Shown piece after piece: positions 1-7,935 of a stretch of 64,000 nt of DNA. Both the position numbers and the translations under genes were made by a program. This stretch comes from Hyphomicrobiales bacterium (lineage in GTDB: Bacteria > Pseudomonadota > Alphaproteobacteria > Rhizobiales > Rhizobiaceae): NCBI GenBank assembly GCA_900467685.1, contig UBQX01000008.1:62001-126000 (forward strand). The letters are read 5' to 3'. Positions within the stretch are counted from its first letter, which is position 1. Each line of letters opens with the position of its first letter. Under the pieces are notes generated by a model. That model was not told the origin of the DNA, did no database searches, and saw nothing but the letters and a program-made list of their open reading frames with translations.

Positions 1-86
1 TGCACTGGTTCTATTGCCAGTGGTTCTGCCATGCGCTGCACATGGAAATGCGCGGCCGCATGTTCGTGCATCCGAAGAAGGCCTGA
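1..86 (+). CDS. nosZ: Nitrous-oxide reductase NosZ, C-terminal end (partial)
   Basis: Only the last 27 codons are present; the gene runs in from the left edge and ends at a TGA at 84-86. The reading frame beginning at base 3 gives a Cys-Gln-Trp-Phe-Cys-His segment followed by His-Met-Glu-Met. This is the CuA copper-binding loop (CxxxC, His, Met) at the C terminus of the cupredoxin domain of periplasmic N2O reductase, where electrons enter the enzyme. The stop lies 4 bases before the nosD start, so the two genes are co-transcribed. The identification rests on this loop plus the nosDFYLX genes that follow. Confidence 0.9.
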   Translation, partial: HWFYCQWFCHALHMEMRGRMFVHPKKA

Positions 87-90
87 GGCC

Positions 91-1374
91 ATGAGCAAGC
101 GCGCCGTTTTCCTCACCCTGTTGCTGGCTTCCGCCTCGTCGCACCCTGTGACCGGCGCGGAAACAACAGTCCGTGCGGAACCCGGCGCGCTTGTCGCCGC
201 GCTGAAGGCGGCAGCGCCCGGCGACACGATCCGGCTCGGCATGGGCGACCATGCCGGGCCGGTCGACATCGACAAGCCGCTGACCGTTCTGGGCGACGGC
301 AAGGCCCGTATCCTCGGCAATGGCCTGGGCTCGGTCGTCACCATCAAGGCCGCAGGCGTCACGATCGAAGGCGTCAGCGTCGAAGGCTCGGGCGGCAAGC
401 TCGACCAACTCGACGCCGGCATCAAGGTCGTCGTGGGCGCCGACAAGGCGCGCCTGATCGGCAATCGCCTGACCGGCAATCTGATCGGCATCGACATGCA
501 GGGCGGCAAGGACGCGCTCGTTGAGAACAACAAGATCGCCAACCGCACCGACCTGCACCGCGCCGAACGCGGCCCCGGCATCTATGTGTGGAATTCGCCG
601 GGTATTACCGTCGCCGGCAACGAGATCAGCGGCGGCAATGACGGCATTTTCATCACCACCTCGCATCACGCGACCTATCGCGACAACCGGATGCATGACG
701 TCCGTTTCGCCATTCATTCCATGTATGCCAATGACATCAAGGTCTTCGGCAATCGCTCGACCGGCAACGACATGGGCTATGCCTTCATGTATTCGCGCCA
801 GGTGCAGGCCACGAACAACCTGTCGGACGGCGACCGGACGCATGGCATTTTCCTGAACTATGTCACCGACGCCAAGCTCGCCCATAACGACATCCGCCAC
901 GGCGGCGAGAAGTGCCTCTTCGTCTACAATGTGAACAAGGCAGCGATCTCGGCCAACCGCTTCGAAGGCTGCGACATCGGCGTGCATTTCACCGGCGGCT
1001 CCGAGAATGTCACCATGACCGGTAACGCCTTCCTGCATGACCGCACCGAGGTCAAATATGTCGGTTCGCGCTGGCTCGAATGGAGCCTCAAGGGCCGCGG
1101 CAACTATTGGGCCGGGCATGTCGCCTTCGACGTCAACCGCGACGGCATCGCCGACAGCCCTTACCGCCCGAACGATTCCATCGACCGCATGACCTGGAGC
1201 CAGCCGACGAGCCGGCTGCTGCTCGGCTCGCCCGCAGTCCAGATGATCCGCTGGGCGCAATCGCGCTTTCCGGGCCTACTGCCCGGCGGCGTCATCGACA
1301 GCCATCCGCTGATGAGCCCTGCGGGCAGCGGCCTCGATACCCCCGAACTCGCAACGAAAGGCGGCACACAATGA
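91..1374 (+). CDS. nosD: NosD, periplasmic copper-processing protein for N2O reductase
   Basis: Predicted product of 427 residues, close to the usual NosD length. It has an N-terminal export signal (MSKRAVFLTLLLASASS) and then repeated Asn/Gly-rich turns typical of right-handed beta-helix (CASH/PbH1) proteins. In the family, NosD works with the NosFY ABC transporter to mature the CuZ centre of NosZ in the periplasm. I chose the ATG at 91, just after the nosZ stop; the frame is open upstream to 31, but that part lies inside nosZ and precedes the signal peptide. The end overlaps the nosF start in an ATGA, which points to translational coupling. Confidence 0.93.
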   Translation: MSKRAVFLTLLLASASSHPVTGAETTVRAEPGALVAALKAAAPGDTIRLGMGDHAGPVDIDKPLTVLGDGKARILGNGLGSVVTIKAAGVTIEGVSVEGSGGKLDQLDAGIKVVVGADKARLIGNRLTGNLIGIDMQGGKDALVENNKIANRTDLHRAERGPGIYVWNSPGITVAGNEISGGNDGIFITTSHHATYRDNRMHDVRFAIHSMYANDIKVFGNRSTGNDMGYAFMYSRQVQATNNLSDGDRTHGIFLNYVTDAKLAHNDIRHGGEKCLFVYNVNKAAISANRFEGCDIGVHFTGGSENVTMTGNAFLHDRTEVKYVGSRWLEWSLKGRGNYWAGHVAFDVNRDGIADSPYRPNDSIDRMTWSQPTSRLLLGSPAVQMIRWAQSRFPGLLPGGVIDSHPLMSPAGSGLDTPELATKGGTQ

Positions 1375-2288
1375 CCGCAGGGACCCCCATTCTTCAGATC
1401 GAAGGCGTCGGCGTCACCTTCGCCGACCTGAAGGCGCTGCAGGATGTCAGCTTCGACGTCGCACCCGGAGAGAAGCTCGCTCTGCTCGGCCATAACGGGG
1501 CCGGCAAGTCTACGCTCTTCAAATGCGTCCTCGGTTTCCTCAAGCCCGCTGCTGGCCGGATCACGGTCGCCGGCGATGCGCCGGGCTCCGACCACGCCCG
1601 CCGCTCAGTGAGCTATCTGCCCGAGCAGGTCGCCTTTCCGCGCATGCTGACCGGCATCGAGATCATCACCTATTTCGCCAAGCTGAAATCGGTGGACCCG
1701 AAAGAGGCGCTGCCGCTTCTCGACCTCGTCGGCCTTTCGCAGGCCGGCCGCCGCCGCGTTGGCGATTATTCCAAGGGCATGCGCCAGCGGCTGGGCCTTG
1801 CCCAGGCGCTGATCGGCAAGCCCGACCTGCTGCTGCTCGACGAACCGACCAGCGGGCTCGACCCCGTCTCGCGCCGCGAGTTCTACGAGATCATCGATCG
1901 CGTGGCGCAGGAGGGTGCCGCCGTGCTCCTCTCCTCCCATGCGCTGACCGAAGTGGAAGGCCATGTCGACCGCATCGCCATTCTCTCGAAAGGCCGGCTG
2001 GTGGCTGACGGCAATATCAAGGCGCTGGCGGAGGCCGCACAGCTGCCGATCACCATCCGCATCAAGGCCCGCGAGGGACAGGCGGACGCGCTCCACGACC
2101 GCTTCGGCGGCACGCGCGTCAATGGCCGCTCGGTCGAACTCTCCTGCGAACCCGGTGCCAAGATTGATCTCGTCAGTCGCCTAACGGAGCGGCGTGAGGA
2201 GATCGACGACATCGATATCGCGCTCCCGAGCCTCGATGACATCTATCGCTTCTATTCCAACCGAGCCGAGAAGGGAGACGCCGCATGA
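1371..2288 (+). CDS. nosF: NosF, ATP-binding subunit of the copper-maturation ABC transporter
   Basis: Predicted 305-residue ABC ATPase. Visible motifs are Walker A GHNGAGKST, a YSKGMRQR signature, Walker B LLLLDEP and the switch histidine in SSHALTEVEG. A C-terminal extension of about 90 residues follows the nucleotide-binding domain, as in other NosF proteins. It should energise NosY to supply material (probably sulfur or copper) for assembly of the CuZ site of N2O reductase. The ATG at 1371 overlaps the nosD stop. The open frame extends further upstream, but that stretch lies antiparallel in codon sense to nosD and carries no ABC sequence. Confidence 0.93.
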   Translation: MTAGTPILQIEGVGVTFADLKALQDVSFDVAPGEKLALLGHNGAGKSTLFKCVLGFLKPAAGRITVAGDAPGSDHARRSVSYLPEQVAFPRMLTGIEIITYFAKLKSVDPKEALPLLDLVGLSQAGRRRVGDYSKGMRQRLGLAQALIGKPDLLLLDEPTSGLDPVSRREFYEIIDRVAQEGAAVLLSSHALTEVEGHVDRIAILSKGRLVADGNIKALAEAAQLPITIRIKAREGQADALHDRFGGTRVNGRSVELSCEPGAKIDLVSRLTERREEIDDIDIALPSLDDIYRFYSNRAEKGDAA

Positions 2289-3118
2289 GCCCCTTTACGA
2301 AACTGATGGCGGTCGCCACCATCGAATTCCGCGTGGCGCTGCGCAATCGCTGGCTCATTCTGGCGACCGGCGTCATGACGCTCTTTTCGCTGGCGCTGAC
2401 CTTTTCCGGTGCCGGCGGGCTGGAGCTGAAGGCCGGCATCCTGACGCTCGCCGCCGCAAGCCTCGCCACGCTCTCCGTCTATCTCATTCCGCTGATTGCA
2501 CTGCTGATTTCCTATGACAGCATCGCCGGCGAGGTGGAGCGTGGCACGATGGCGCTGGTGCTGGCGACGCCGATCTCGCGCGGGGTGCTGCTCGCCGGCA
2601 AGGCGCTCGGCCTCATCGCCGTGCTGGCGATTGCGATTGCCGCGAGCCTGACCATCTCGAGCGGTGCCGCGATCTTCGCCTATGGCATGGACATGAGCGG
2701 GTTGGCCGCCATCGTTCGGCTGGGTCTCACCGGCCTGCTGCTCGGCGCGGTCTTCGTTGCCATCGGCATGATGATCTCGGTCGCCTCGCCACGCGCCGGG
2801 CAAGCCGCAGCCGTCGCCATCGGTGTCTGGCTGGTCGCCACCGTGCTTTACGATCTGGCGCTTCTTGCCGGCATTCTCGCCGACAAGGACGGGGTCTTCA
2901 CCAAGACCCTCTTCCCCTATTTCGTCGTCGCCAATCCGGGCGATGCCTTCCGCATCTTCAACCTCGCCGGCCTCGAGAATGCCGCCCCGGTGAGCGGCCT
3001 CGACGGCATCGCCAACACGCTGCCCTTCAGCGCGACCTATGCGCTCGCCGGCCTGTTCGCCTGGCTCGTGGCAGCGCTCGCCGCCGGCTATTTCCAGATC
3101 AGGAGACTGACACCATGA
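2285..3118 (+). CDS. nosY: NosY, permease subunit of the copper-maturation ABC transporter
   Basis: Predicted 277-residue inner-membrane protein with about six hydrophobic segments and the ABC-2 permease layout. The conserved DSIAGEVERGTM stretch near residue 80, typical of ABC-2 proteins, is present. It pairs with NosF and delivers to NosD in the periplasm for NosZ maturation. The start overlaps the end of nosF (ATGA) and its end overlaps nosL in the same way, so nosDFYL are tightly coupled. Confidence 0.92.
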   Translation: MSPFTKLMAVATIEFRVALRNRWLILATGVMTLFSLALTFSGAGGLELKAGILTLAAASLATLSVYLIPLIALLISYDSIAGEVERGTMALVLATPISRGVLLAGKALGLIAVLAIAIAASLTISSGAAIFAYGMDMSGLAAIVRLGLTGLLLGAVFVAIGMMISVASPRAGQAAAVAIGVWLVATVLYDLALLAGILADKDGVFTKTLFPYFVVANPGDAFRIFNLAGLENAAPVSGLDGIANTLPFSATYALAGLFAWLVAALAAGYFQIRRLTP

Positions 3119-3663
3119 CCCGCCACTGGACCTCTCTTCTCGCCGGCGCAGCGCTGGCGCTGCTGCTCGCGAGCTGCAACGGCAACGAAGCCTCCGCTCC
3201 GCCGGCTCCCACGACGATGACGGCGGAAGCCGTCGGGCATAATTGCCAGATGTATGTTCTCGACCATCCCGGCCCGAAGGCGCAGGTGCATCTGAAGGGC
3301 ATGGATGCGCCGCTCTGGTTTGCCGAAGTGGTCGACGCCGTCGCCTATCTGCGCGGTGCCGAACAAGACGCGGAGGTCACCGCCGTCTATGTCAGCGACA
3401 TGGGCAGGGCGAAGTCCTGGCAGGAGCCCGGCGTCGACAACTGGATGAAGGCGGATGCGGCCGTCTATGTCATCGAAAGCCGCAAGCGCGGCGGCATGGA
3501 AACGCCCGAAGCCGTGCCCTTCTCCGACCGCAAGGCGGCCGACGCCTTCGTTGCCGAGACCGGGGGTGAGATCGTCGCGCTGAAGGACATTCCGGACAGC
3601 TATATCAAACAGCAGGCGCAGGTCGGCATGGATGCTTCGATGCCCGCCGCGCATGGAGGCTGA
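3115..3663 (+). CDS. nosL: NosL, outer-leaflet copper-chaperone lipoprotein
   Basis: Predicted 182 residues starting with a lipoprotein signal whose lipobox is LLAS-C, cleaved before Cys21. The mature part carries the NosL copper-site pattern His-Asn-Cys-Gln-Met near residue 40 and a conserved Met-Gly segment near 100. In the family NosL binds Cu(I) and hands it to apo-NosZ. It overlaps nosY by 4 bases and is followed after 3 bases by nosX. Confidence 0.9.
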   Translation: MTRHWTSLLAGAALALLLASCNGNEASAPPAPTTMTAEAVGHNCQMYVLDHPGPKAQVHLKGMDAPLWFAEVVDAVAYLRGAEQDAEVTAVYVSDMGRAKSWQEPGVDNWMKADAAVYVIESRKRGGMETPEAVPFSDRKAADAFVAETGGEIVALKDIPDSYIKQQAQVGMDASMPAAHGG

Positions 3664-3666
3664 ACC

Positions 3667-4638
3667 ATGACCGCCATTTTCTCCAAGCCCCTCACCCGCC
3701 GCCGCGCGCTGTTCATCGGTGCAGTCCTTGTCGCCGGTGCGGCCTTGCCATCTGCCTTGCTGGCGCCTCGTGCCTTTGCCGCCAAGCCGGTCCGCTGGAG
3801 CGGGCAGGCGCTGGGCGCCCATGCCGAAATCGAGCTTGTCGGCGCAAGCGAAGCCGAGGCCAAACCGGTTCTGGCGGCCGTCGAAGCCGAGATCGCCCGA
3901 CTTGAGGGCATTTTCAGCCTCTACCGGCACGACAGCGCGCTGTCCCGCCTCAACCGCGACGGCGCGCTCATCGATCCGCCGCCGGAGCTTCTGGAAGTGC
4001 TGGCGCTTTCCCGCGCCGTGCATCGCCAGACGGGTGGATTGTTCGATCCGACCGTGCAGCCGCTCTTCGCATTCTATGCGCAGTGGTTCACCCAGCCGCA
4101 CCGCACTCGCCTGCCCGAAGCACACGAACTCGCACCGGTGCTGGCCCGTGTCGGCATGGACAAGGTCATCTTCGACGATGCCCGCATCGCCTTCGCGCGA
4201 GCCGGCATGGCGCTGACGCTGAACGGCATCGCGCAGGGCTACATCACCGATCGGATTGCGGCTCTCCTCAAGTCCCACGGCTATGCCAACATGCTGCTCG
4301 ACATCGGCGAGATCCAGGCGGTCGGCAAGGGGCTTAACGGCGCGGGCTGGCAGGTCGGCATCCGTGAGGGCGTCAGCGGAGCGGCCCTTGCCGAGCGCGT
4401 GACGCTGTCCGATCAGGCCGTCGCCACCTCGATGATGCTCGGCACGACCTTCGACACCCAAGGCCACGCCGGCCATATCCTGCATCCGAAGAAGGGCCTG
4501 ACGCGGGAATACACCCTTCGCGCCAGTGTCATCCATTCGTCCGCTGCTTTTGCGGATGCGATGTCGACGGCGGTGGTGTTGATGGACGGACACCAGATTG
4601 AGCGGTTGCGGGTGAGCGGGCTGGATATTCGGGTTTGA
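3667..4638 (+). CDS. nosX: NosX, ApbE-type FAD:protein FMN transferase
   Basis: Predicted 323 residues with a twin-arginine signal (LTRRRALFIGA) and an ApbE fold. Recognisable are the SLYRHDSALSRLN segment, the GGLFDPTV motif, NGIAQGYITD and the late STAVVLM helix. In rhizobia NosX is a periplasmic flavin donor or flavin transferase needed for the membrane flavoprotein NosR, which feeds electrons to NosZ; nosR itself is not in the window. The usual Asp-Ile-Gly-Gly loop reads DIGEIQAVG here, a small deviation. It is the last gene of the nos operon and is followed by hairpin repeats. Confidence 0.9.
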   Translation: MTAIFSKPLTRRRALFIGAVLVAGAALPSALLAPRAFAAKPVRWSGQALGAHAEIELVGASEAEAKPVLAAVEAEIARLEGIFSLYRHDSALSRLNRDGALIDPPPELLEVLALSRAVHRQTGGLFDPTVQPLFAFYAQWFTQPHRTRLPEAHELAPVLARVGMDKVIFDDARIAFARAGMALTLNGIAQGYITDRIAALLKSHGYANMLLDIGEIQAVGKGLNGAGWQVGIREGVSGAALAERVTLSDQAVATSMMLGTTFDTQGHAGHILHPKKGLTREYTLRASVIHSSAAFADAMSTAVVLMDGHQIERLRVSGLDIRV

Positions 4639-4660
4639 GTGAGAGGAGAGGGTGCGGCCC

Positions 4661-4837
4661 TTCCTCTCCCCTTGTGGGAGAGGAAGGAAAATCTAGCACT
4701 TAGCTGAAAGCTAAGTGCTAGATTTTCCAGGTGAGGGGGCACATTCGCCCCGCAAACGGACCCCCTCTCTCGCAAAATCTACGACTTAGCCTGCGGCTAA
4801 GACCGTGATTTTGCTTTCTCCCCCACCAAGGGGGAGA
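4661..4837. repeat. Cluster of four palindromes, rhizobial intergenic mosaic (RIME-like) element
   Basis: Four hairpins follow nosX within 180 bases. The arms are 4661-4670/4676-4685 (10 bp, perfect), 4686-4705/4709-4728 (20 bp, perfect, 3-base loop), 4772-4791/4795-4814 (16 of 20 pairs) and 4817-4824/4830-4837 (8 bp, perfect). The two long ones share the AAAATCTA...CTTAGC arm sequence and look like diverged copies. CTCTCCC/GGGAGAG arms of this kind are common in Rhizobiaceae intergenic DNA. The cluster can also serve as the transcription end of the nos operon. The rest of the 4639-4876 gap shows no gene. Confidence 0.75.
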
Positions 4838-4876
4838 TGGGAGCAAGTGGCACCCCGCCTTTCAACAGTCCCCGAA

Positions 4877-4903
4877 CAAAAATGGCCGGGCTATCGCCCG
4901 GCC
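4877..4903 (-). terminator. Rho-independent terminator of the pseudoazurin gene
   Basis: Perfect 8-bp GGCCGGGC/GCCCGGCC stem (4884-4891 and 4896-4903) with a 4-base loop. On the minus strand it is followed by ATTTTTG. It lies 28 bases after the pseudoazurin stop. Confidence 0.85.
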
Positions 4904-4931
4904 AGCGCCGTCTTGGGAGGAGACGTCTTGA

Positions 4932-5381
4932 TTATTTGGCGGCTTCGGCGAAGAGTTCCTCGAACTTCTGCTTGGCCTTCGGGGGCATCTTGGCGCCCTT
5001 GGCGGCATCGGCATTCGCACCCTTGCCGACTTCCACCAGCATCACCATGCCCATGCCGAAATGCGGCTTGCAGCGGACGCCGTAGAAGCCTTCCTTGTCG
5101 AGCTTGACGGTGATGTCCTTGCCCATTTCGCCGACAAAGGGCGTTGCCCCTTCCGGAACCATGCCATCGATGCTTTCGGCGTCATGGCCCTTGTCGGTGG
5201 CGACGAAATGGATGGAATCGCCGGGTTGGGCTTTGACGAAATCGGGCTCGAACACCATCGTGCCCTTGGCGCCCTTGTTCAGCATTTTGACCTCGATGTC
5301 GGCCGCATTGGCCGGGAGCGCCATGACGGTCAGTGCAACGCCTGCAACCAGAGCAAGGCCCGTCTTCATCATCGTCTTCAT
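4932..5381 (-). CDS. Pseudoazurin (periplasmic type-1 blue copper protein)
   Basis: Predicted 149-residue cupredoxin with a Sec signal cleaved after ANA (residue 26). Counting from Ala27, the copper ligands fall at His40, Cys78, His81 and Met86, the textbook pseudoazurin positions; they sit in KGHDAES and in VRCKPHFGMGM. Pseudoazurin carries electrons to copper nitrite reductase and to NosZ in alphaproteobacteria, which fits the neighbouring nos genes. It is a single-gene unit with its own terminator. The upstream region shared with the DUF1858 gene holds two NnrR-like boxes, so induction by nitrogen oxides under low oxygen is likely. Confidence 0.94.
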   Translation of the reverse strand: MKTMMKTGLALVAGVALTVMALPANAADIEVKMLNKGAKGTMVFEPDFVKAQPGDSIHFVATDKGHDAESIDGMVPEGATPFVGEMGKDITVKLDKEGFYGVRCKPHFGMGMVMLVEVGKGANADAAKGAKMPPKAKQKFEELFAEAAK

Positions 5382-5503
5382 TGTCGAATTCCTTGGGTTG
5401 TTTTCACGATCCTCGTGACCGCTGAAACCCTTCTAGCCCTGACGCCCGCAGCCCAGTTTGCGGTTCGTCAAAGAGAAATCAAATTGCGCGCCTCTCGTTA
5501 GAT

Positions 5504-5536
5504 TTGCTGATGCGCAAGTTGTTTGCGCCAGCACAA
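5504..5536. promoter_or_regulatory. Two NnrR/Dnr-type boxes between pseudoazurin and the DUF1858 gene
   Basis: Two TTG-N8-CAA palindromes lie side by side: TTGCTGATGCGCAA at 5504-5517 and TTGCGCCAGCACAA at 5523-5536. Each matches 9 of 10 fixed bases of the pattern TTGCG-N4-CGCAA used by NnrR-type nitric-oxide-responsive Crp/Fnr regulators. They sit 123 and 142 bases upstream of the pseudoazurin ATG and 59-78 bases upstream of the DUF1858 ATG. A likely regulator is encoded at 5814-6509. Confidence 0.65.
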
Positions 5537-5594
5537 CGAGGCCGACACGCTTGCCGCTATCGTCGAAGACAAACGTGGAGGGTGGAAAGGTCCG

Positions 5595-5804
5595 ATGCGC
5601 TTCAGCCGCGACATCACGCTCGAACAGATGATGACGGAATGGCCGCAGACGGTCGCCGTTCTCATGCGCTATCGCATGCTCTGTGTCGGCTGCCCGATTT
5701 CCGGCTTTCACACGCCGGTGGATGCCGCGCGCGAACACGAGGCAGAATTCGAACGTTTCGAGGAAAGCCTGATCGAGGCAATCAGGCAAAAGGACGGGGC
5801 CTGA
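5595..5804 (+). CDS. DUF1858 domain protein (small redox-disulfide protein)
   Basis: Predicted 69 residues made of one DUF1858 domain, with the CVGC motif (Cys30, Cys33) at the start of a helix. The frame is open from an earlier TTG at 5523, but the ATG at 5595 has a clear GGAGGGTGGAAAGG ribosome site and the domain begins there. Proteins of this family occur alone or attached to hybrid-cluster and nitrogen-oxide proteins, and are thought to be redox or metal-cluster related. Its exact role is unknown. Position next to NnrR-like boxes and nos genes suggests expression during denitrification. Confidence 0.85.
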   Translation: MRFSRDITLEQMMTEWPQTVAVLMRYRMLCVGCPISGFHTPVDAAREHEAEFERFEESLIEAIRQKDGA

Positions 5805-5813
5805 GCCTTGCCC

Positions 5814-6509
5814 TCAAGGCTTCCCTTGCCCGATCAGCATCAGCTTGTGCGGATCGGTCACCGTGATCTTCTGCCGGCCGCTGGAGACCACCCCATCGCT
5901 CTCCCAGGCACTCAGGAGACGGCTGACGGTGTGCAGCGTCGTACCGGTCATTTCGGCAATATCCTGCCGCGAGATCGGGAACTCGATGATGATCCCCTCT
6001 TCCGTCTTCTTCCCCGTCTGGCGGATGAGCCGCAGCACCGCATTCGCAACGCGTTGCTCCACCTGAGCAATCGAAAGCTCGATCACCCGCTCCTGCGTCT
6101 CGGCCAGCCGCATGCCGACGGCCTTGTAGGTGTTGGCGGCGAGCTGCGGAAAGCGGTCGGAAAGTTCCGGCCAGATCGACATGGGCCAGGCGAGCACGAC
6201 GCAATCGACCGCCGCTTCCGCCGAGGCCGGATAGGTCGTCCGGCCGATCGCCGGCGCGATGCCGATGATCGAGCCGGCGCCCAGATAGCGCGCGATCACC
6301 TGATGCCCGTCGCGCGTCGTCTGCACGACGCGGACGACACCGTCGAGAAGCAGGAAGAACCGCTCCGCCGCCTCGTCCTGCGAGAAGACAGCCTTGTCCT
6401 TTGCGACGCGCACCGAATTGGCGCGCGCGAGAACCACGTCGATATCATCGGAGGAAAGCCCCGCAAAGGCATCCATGTCCGCGACAATCGATCTGTCGAA
6501 GCGAGCCAT
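5814..6509 (-). CDS. Crp/Fnr-family regulator, probable NnrR/Dnr type
   Basis: Predicted 231 residues: a cyclic-nucleotide-binding-like beta-roll (about 20-130), a long dimer helix, and a winged helix-turn-helix whose recognition helix reads TLHTVSRLLSAWE. The N-terminal cysteine cluster of oxygen-sensing FNR is missing (only one Cys in the whole protein), which favours an NnrR/Dnr-like nitric-oxide regulator. I chose the ATG at 6509 because AGGAGG lies 5 bases before it; an in-frame ATG at 6536 lacks such a site. It is convergent with the DUF1858 gene. Its probable targets are the boxes at 5504-5536; assignment as NnrR is an inference. Confidence 0.85.
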   Translation of the reverse strand: MARFDRSIVADMDAFAGLSSDDIDVVLARANSVRVAKDKAVFSQDEAAERFFLLLDGVVRVVQTTRDGHQVIARYLGAGSIIGIAPAIGRTTYPASAEAAVDCVVLAWPMSIWPELSDRFPQLAANTYKAVGMRLAETQERVIELSIAQVEQRVANAVLRLIRQTGKKTEEGIIIEFPISRQDIAEMTGTTLHTVSRLLSAWESDGVVSSGRQKITVTDPHKLMLIGQGKP

Positions 6510-6642
6510 GTGTCCTCCTGATGCCTTCGCTGCCATGTGTGCGCCCTGTATAGCGGCAACGCATGTGGTATGCCATCTCCTTTAGCGCTCTACGAAATGC
6601 CGCAAGAACGTCGACAAGACGACAATGCACAGAATGGAGAAA

Positions 6643-6665
6643 CCCGGCCCGCTTTCGCGGACCGG
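6643..6665 (-). terminator. Terminator of the first LIV importer operon
   Basis: Stem 6643-6652 with 6656-6665 (9 of 10 pairs) and a 3-base TTT loop. On the minus strand it is followed by TTTCTCC. It lies 33 bases beyond the stop of the binding-protein gene. Confidence 0.7.
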
Positions 6666-6697
6666 GCTCGTTTTGCTGTCAGTCTGCCGAGTGATGC

Positions 6698-7894
6698 TTA
6701 CTTCATCAGCGCATCGAGCGGGATCGGTTCGGAGATCGTCCAGCTGTCGATGACATGCGGCTTGCCCTTGGTCGTTTCGGCGATCAGGTACTTGGCCGTG
6801 TTCTGGTGGTGCAGTTCAGGCGTGAAGGTACGGGGTCCGAAGAGGGTCGGCTCGTTCTTCATCTTTTCAAGTTCTGCGACAACCGCGTCCGCATCCGCCG
6901 ACTTGGCACGTTCGACGGCCTTCGCCCAGACGTCGATCATGATGTAGCCCGGATAGACATAGGTCGACGACGGGTCGGCGCCGGTCTTTGCCTTGAAGGC
7001 GGCGTTGAACTTGTTGACGTCCGGGTTCGGGTCGTCACCATAGATCGAGCCCTGAACCGGCTGGAAGAAGTTCGACAGGTCCGGAACGGCGGAGAGCCAG
7101 TAGCTGCCGTCGAGAGCCGAACCATTCAGGATCATCGAGTTGATGCCGGCGGCGCGGATCTGCTTGATGGCCGAAACGGCGCCCGGCATCATCGTGCAGA
7201 GCATGATCGCGTCGGGTTCCTTCGGCAGCGCCTTGATGCGGGTAATCTGGGCCGCAATCGAGGCGTCGTCGTTCTTGAACGTGTCCTTGCCGACGAGCTT
7301 GGCGCCCTTGGCTTCCAGCTTCGGCATCATCCAGTCGAAGCCGTCGCAGACGCCCTTGTTATACTCGGTCCAGGTGTCGAGAAGACGGTAGTAGGTCTTT
7401 GCCTGCTTCTTCTCGAAGGCCCATTCGGCCATGGTTGCGCCCTGTACGGCGGCCAGAACCGAGGCCGAGAAGCTGTGCGGACCAACGCCCTGGATGCCGG
7501 CCTTGACGGATTCGGCGCAGAGGAAGAACGAGATCTTGCCAGCCGCTTCAGCAGCGAGTGCTGCCGGCGAACCGAAGTCGTAGTCGCAGGACACGACGAC
7601 GAGATCGGCACCCTGGTCGAGCACGGAAAGGCCGGCCTTGGCGCCTTCCGCACGGTCGGACTTGGTGTCGGCCTTCACGACCTCGATCTTCTTTCCGAGA
7701 AGACCACCTGCCTTGTTGATCTCGTCGATGCGGATCAGCGCCGCATCGGTTGCCGGCTGGTCATAGGCCTGCATGAAGCCGGACTCGGCCGTGGCAAAGC
7801 CCACCACGATCTTGTCGTCCGCGGCAAGCGCCGGGAACGCGGCCGAAACGGCCGTGAAAGCCGCTGCGGTCAGAAGGGTCAGTTTCGTTTTCAT
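6698..7894 (-). CDS. LIV-type ABC transporter periplasmic substrate-binding protein (importer 1)
   Basis: Predicted 398 residues with a Sec signal (MKTKLTLLTAAAFTAV..., cleavage near residue 25) and a type I periplasmic-binding fold (Peripla_BP_6). The ATG at 7894 has AAGGAGACG ahead of it. It is the last gene of the run pxpA-BCCP-BC-pxpB-pxpC-livG-livF-livH-livM and lies 41 bases after the livM stop. In LIV systems this protein sets the ligand, which can be amino acids, amides, urea or aromatic acids. The context predicts a ligand handled by the Pxp/biotin enzymes, such as a lactam, amide or urea-like compound. Confidence 0.92.
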   Translation of the reverse strand: MKTKLTLLTAAAFTAVSAAFPALAADDKIVVGFATAESGFMQAYDQPATDAALIRIDEINKAGGLLGKKIEVVKADTKSDRAEGAKAGLSVLDQGADLVVVSCDYDFGSPAALAAEAAGKISFFLCAESVKAGIQGVGPHSFSASVLAAVQGATMAEWAFEKKQAKTYYRLLDTWTEYNKGVCDGFDWMMPKLEAKGAKLVGKDTFKNDDASIAAQITRIKALPKEPDAIMLCTMMPGAVSAIKQIRAAGINSMILNGSALDGSYWLSAVPDLSNFFQPVQGSIYGDDPNPDVNKFNAAFKAKTGADPSSTYVYPGYIMIDVWAKAVERAKSADADAVVAELEKMKNEPTLFGPRTFTPELHHQNTAKYLIAETTKGKPHVIDSWTISEPIPLDALMK

Positions 7895-7935
7895 CGACGT
7901 CTCCTTGTTGGGTGCCGGCGGGGTGATCCCGACGG

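Noticed and set aside
3088-4593. 501-codon minus-strand open frame over nosL and nosX
   Set aside because: Opposes genes of a complete, coupled nos operon and shows no recognisable domain.
5523-5594. TTG start for the DUF1858 protein at 5523
   Set aside because: It lies inside an NnrR-like box, lacks a ribosome site, and the ATG at 5595 has a good one.
5814-6509. Oxygen-sensing FNR or FixK-like iron-sulfur regulator
   Set aside because: Only one cysteine is present, so an FNR-type iron-sulfur cluster cannot form.
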